Position numbers and translations under genes: made by a program. The notes below the pieces were generated by a model. It was not told where the DNA came from, made no database searches, and was given only the letters and a program-made list of their open reading frames with translations. 64,000 nucleotides of DNA, taken from NCBI RefSeq assembly GCF_042665255.1, contig NZ_JBHTCD010000013.1; one strand, written 5' to 3'. The first letter of the stretch is position 1. Each line of letters begins with the position of its first letter. Source of the DNA: Insolitispirillum peregrinum. Lineage in GTDB: Bacteria; Pseudomonadota; Alphaproteobacteria; Rhodospirillales; Rhodospirillaceae. Positions 63,731-64,000 of the stretch are shown here, piece after piece.

Positions 63731-64000
63731 AGAGCCCGTCCGGAATGTTCTTGAATCTGATGAATATGCTGTGATTCCATGATCCCCCAGACAAATCCGG
63801 AGGGCACATGTGGACGGAAGAGAACCGGCGGGTCTATGAGCGCCGCGGTCTGCGGTATCCGAGTGATCTGACAGACGAGGAATGGGCGCTGGTCGAACCA
63901 TTGATCCCTCCCGCGAAACGTGGCGGGCGCCGGCGGACGGTGAACATCCGCGAGGTGTTGAACGGCATTTTTTACGTGCTGATGACCGGGTGCCAGTGGC
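63731..64000 (+). mobile_element. IS5-family insertion sequence, left part
   Basis: The element seems to begin at gagcccgtccggaatg near 63731-63732, directly after the end of a dispersed repeat, and includes the start of a transposase gene. The right half lies outside the window, so the terminal inverted repeats cannot be compared. Confidence 0.7.
63808..64000 (+). CDS. IS5-family transposase, N-terminal part (window edge)
   Basis: The first 64 codons of a transposase: YPSDLTDEEWALVEPLIPP, then GGRRRTVNIREVLNGIFYVL and TGCQW, the DUF4096-type N-terminal region of IS5-family enzymes that often continue into a second frame by frameshift. The ATG has GGAGGG about 4 nt upstream. The gene is cut by the window end. 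Confidence 0.9.
   Translation, partial: MWTEENRRVYERRGLRYPSDLTDEEWALVEPLIPPAKRGGRRRTVNIREVLNGIFYVLMTGCQW

Overview
The window looks like an alphaproteobacterial chromosome, most likely of the Rhodospirillales type. The reasons are the high GC of the housekeeping genes, the contiguous mdh-sucC-sucD-sucA-sucB-lpd cluster, a plant-type glutamate-cysteine ligase, a DUF3035 lipoprotein next to ileS-lspA, a MutL with a latent-endonuclease motif, and short dispersed palindromic repeats resembling the intergenic mosaic elements (RIME type) of alphaproteobacteria. I do not name a species. No rRNA, tRNA or CRISPR array was seen.

Layout. 0.2-3.2 kb: a LysE-type exporter and acetoacetyl-CoA synthetase. 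3.2-11.7 kb: a visibly AT-richer defence island holding a Zorya system (zorA-zorB-zorE, minus strand; gene content of type II), a phospholipase-D-fold protein, and on the plus strand a Dcm-type cytosine methyltransferase, a Vsr endonuclease and an EcoRII-type restriction enzyme predicted to act at CCWGG. Between the Zorya and PLD genes lies a small in-frame chimera built from pieces of a DUF2892 gene, the acetoacetyl-CoA synthetase gene and zorE, all of which have identifiable relatives in this window. 11.8-15.7 kb: a LysR/GST/flavin-binding protein cluster and an EamA transporter. 15.7-20.6 kb: an ArsR-family regulator with a SqrR/BigR-like cysteine pair and a DUF2892 gene, divergent from an RND efflux pair, with a palindromic operator candidate between them.

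20.6-36.3 kb: a fused phosphotransferase/P-loop protein, YchJ-type protein, SPOR lipoprotein, alpha carbonic anhydrase, PLP enzyme, di-haem peroxidase with an FNR-like box, a chemoreceptor, chorismate mutase, gshA, rsmE, ubiA, an ETF-beta-methyltransferase-like gene and two hypothetical genes. 36.3-45.8 kb: mutL, pgi, an M16 peptidase pair, a methyltransferase, gloB, a TRIC-type channel and a small Cys-rich protein. 45.8-53.7 kb: ribF-ileS-lspA, a DUF3035 lipoprotein, zapE, and a convergent lytic transglycosylase whose 3' end overlaps zapE. 54.2-63.4 kb: the TCA-cycle cluster, with a hairpin after sucD, sucA, sucB and lpd. The window ends inside an IS5-like element lying at the edge of a dispersed repeat.

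The Zorya genes would act as a proton-driven membrane sensor with an HNH effector, and the EcoRII-type enzyme would cut unmethylated CCWGG while Vsr repairs deaminated 5-methylcytosine. Several dispersed repeats sit flush against the 3' ends of genes and in some cases supply the stop codon, so they probably shape transcript ends as well as protein tails.
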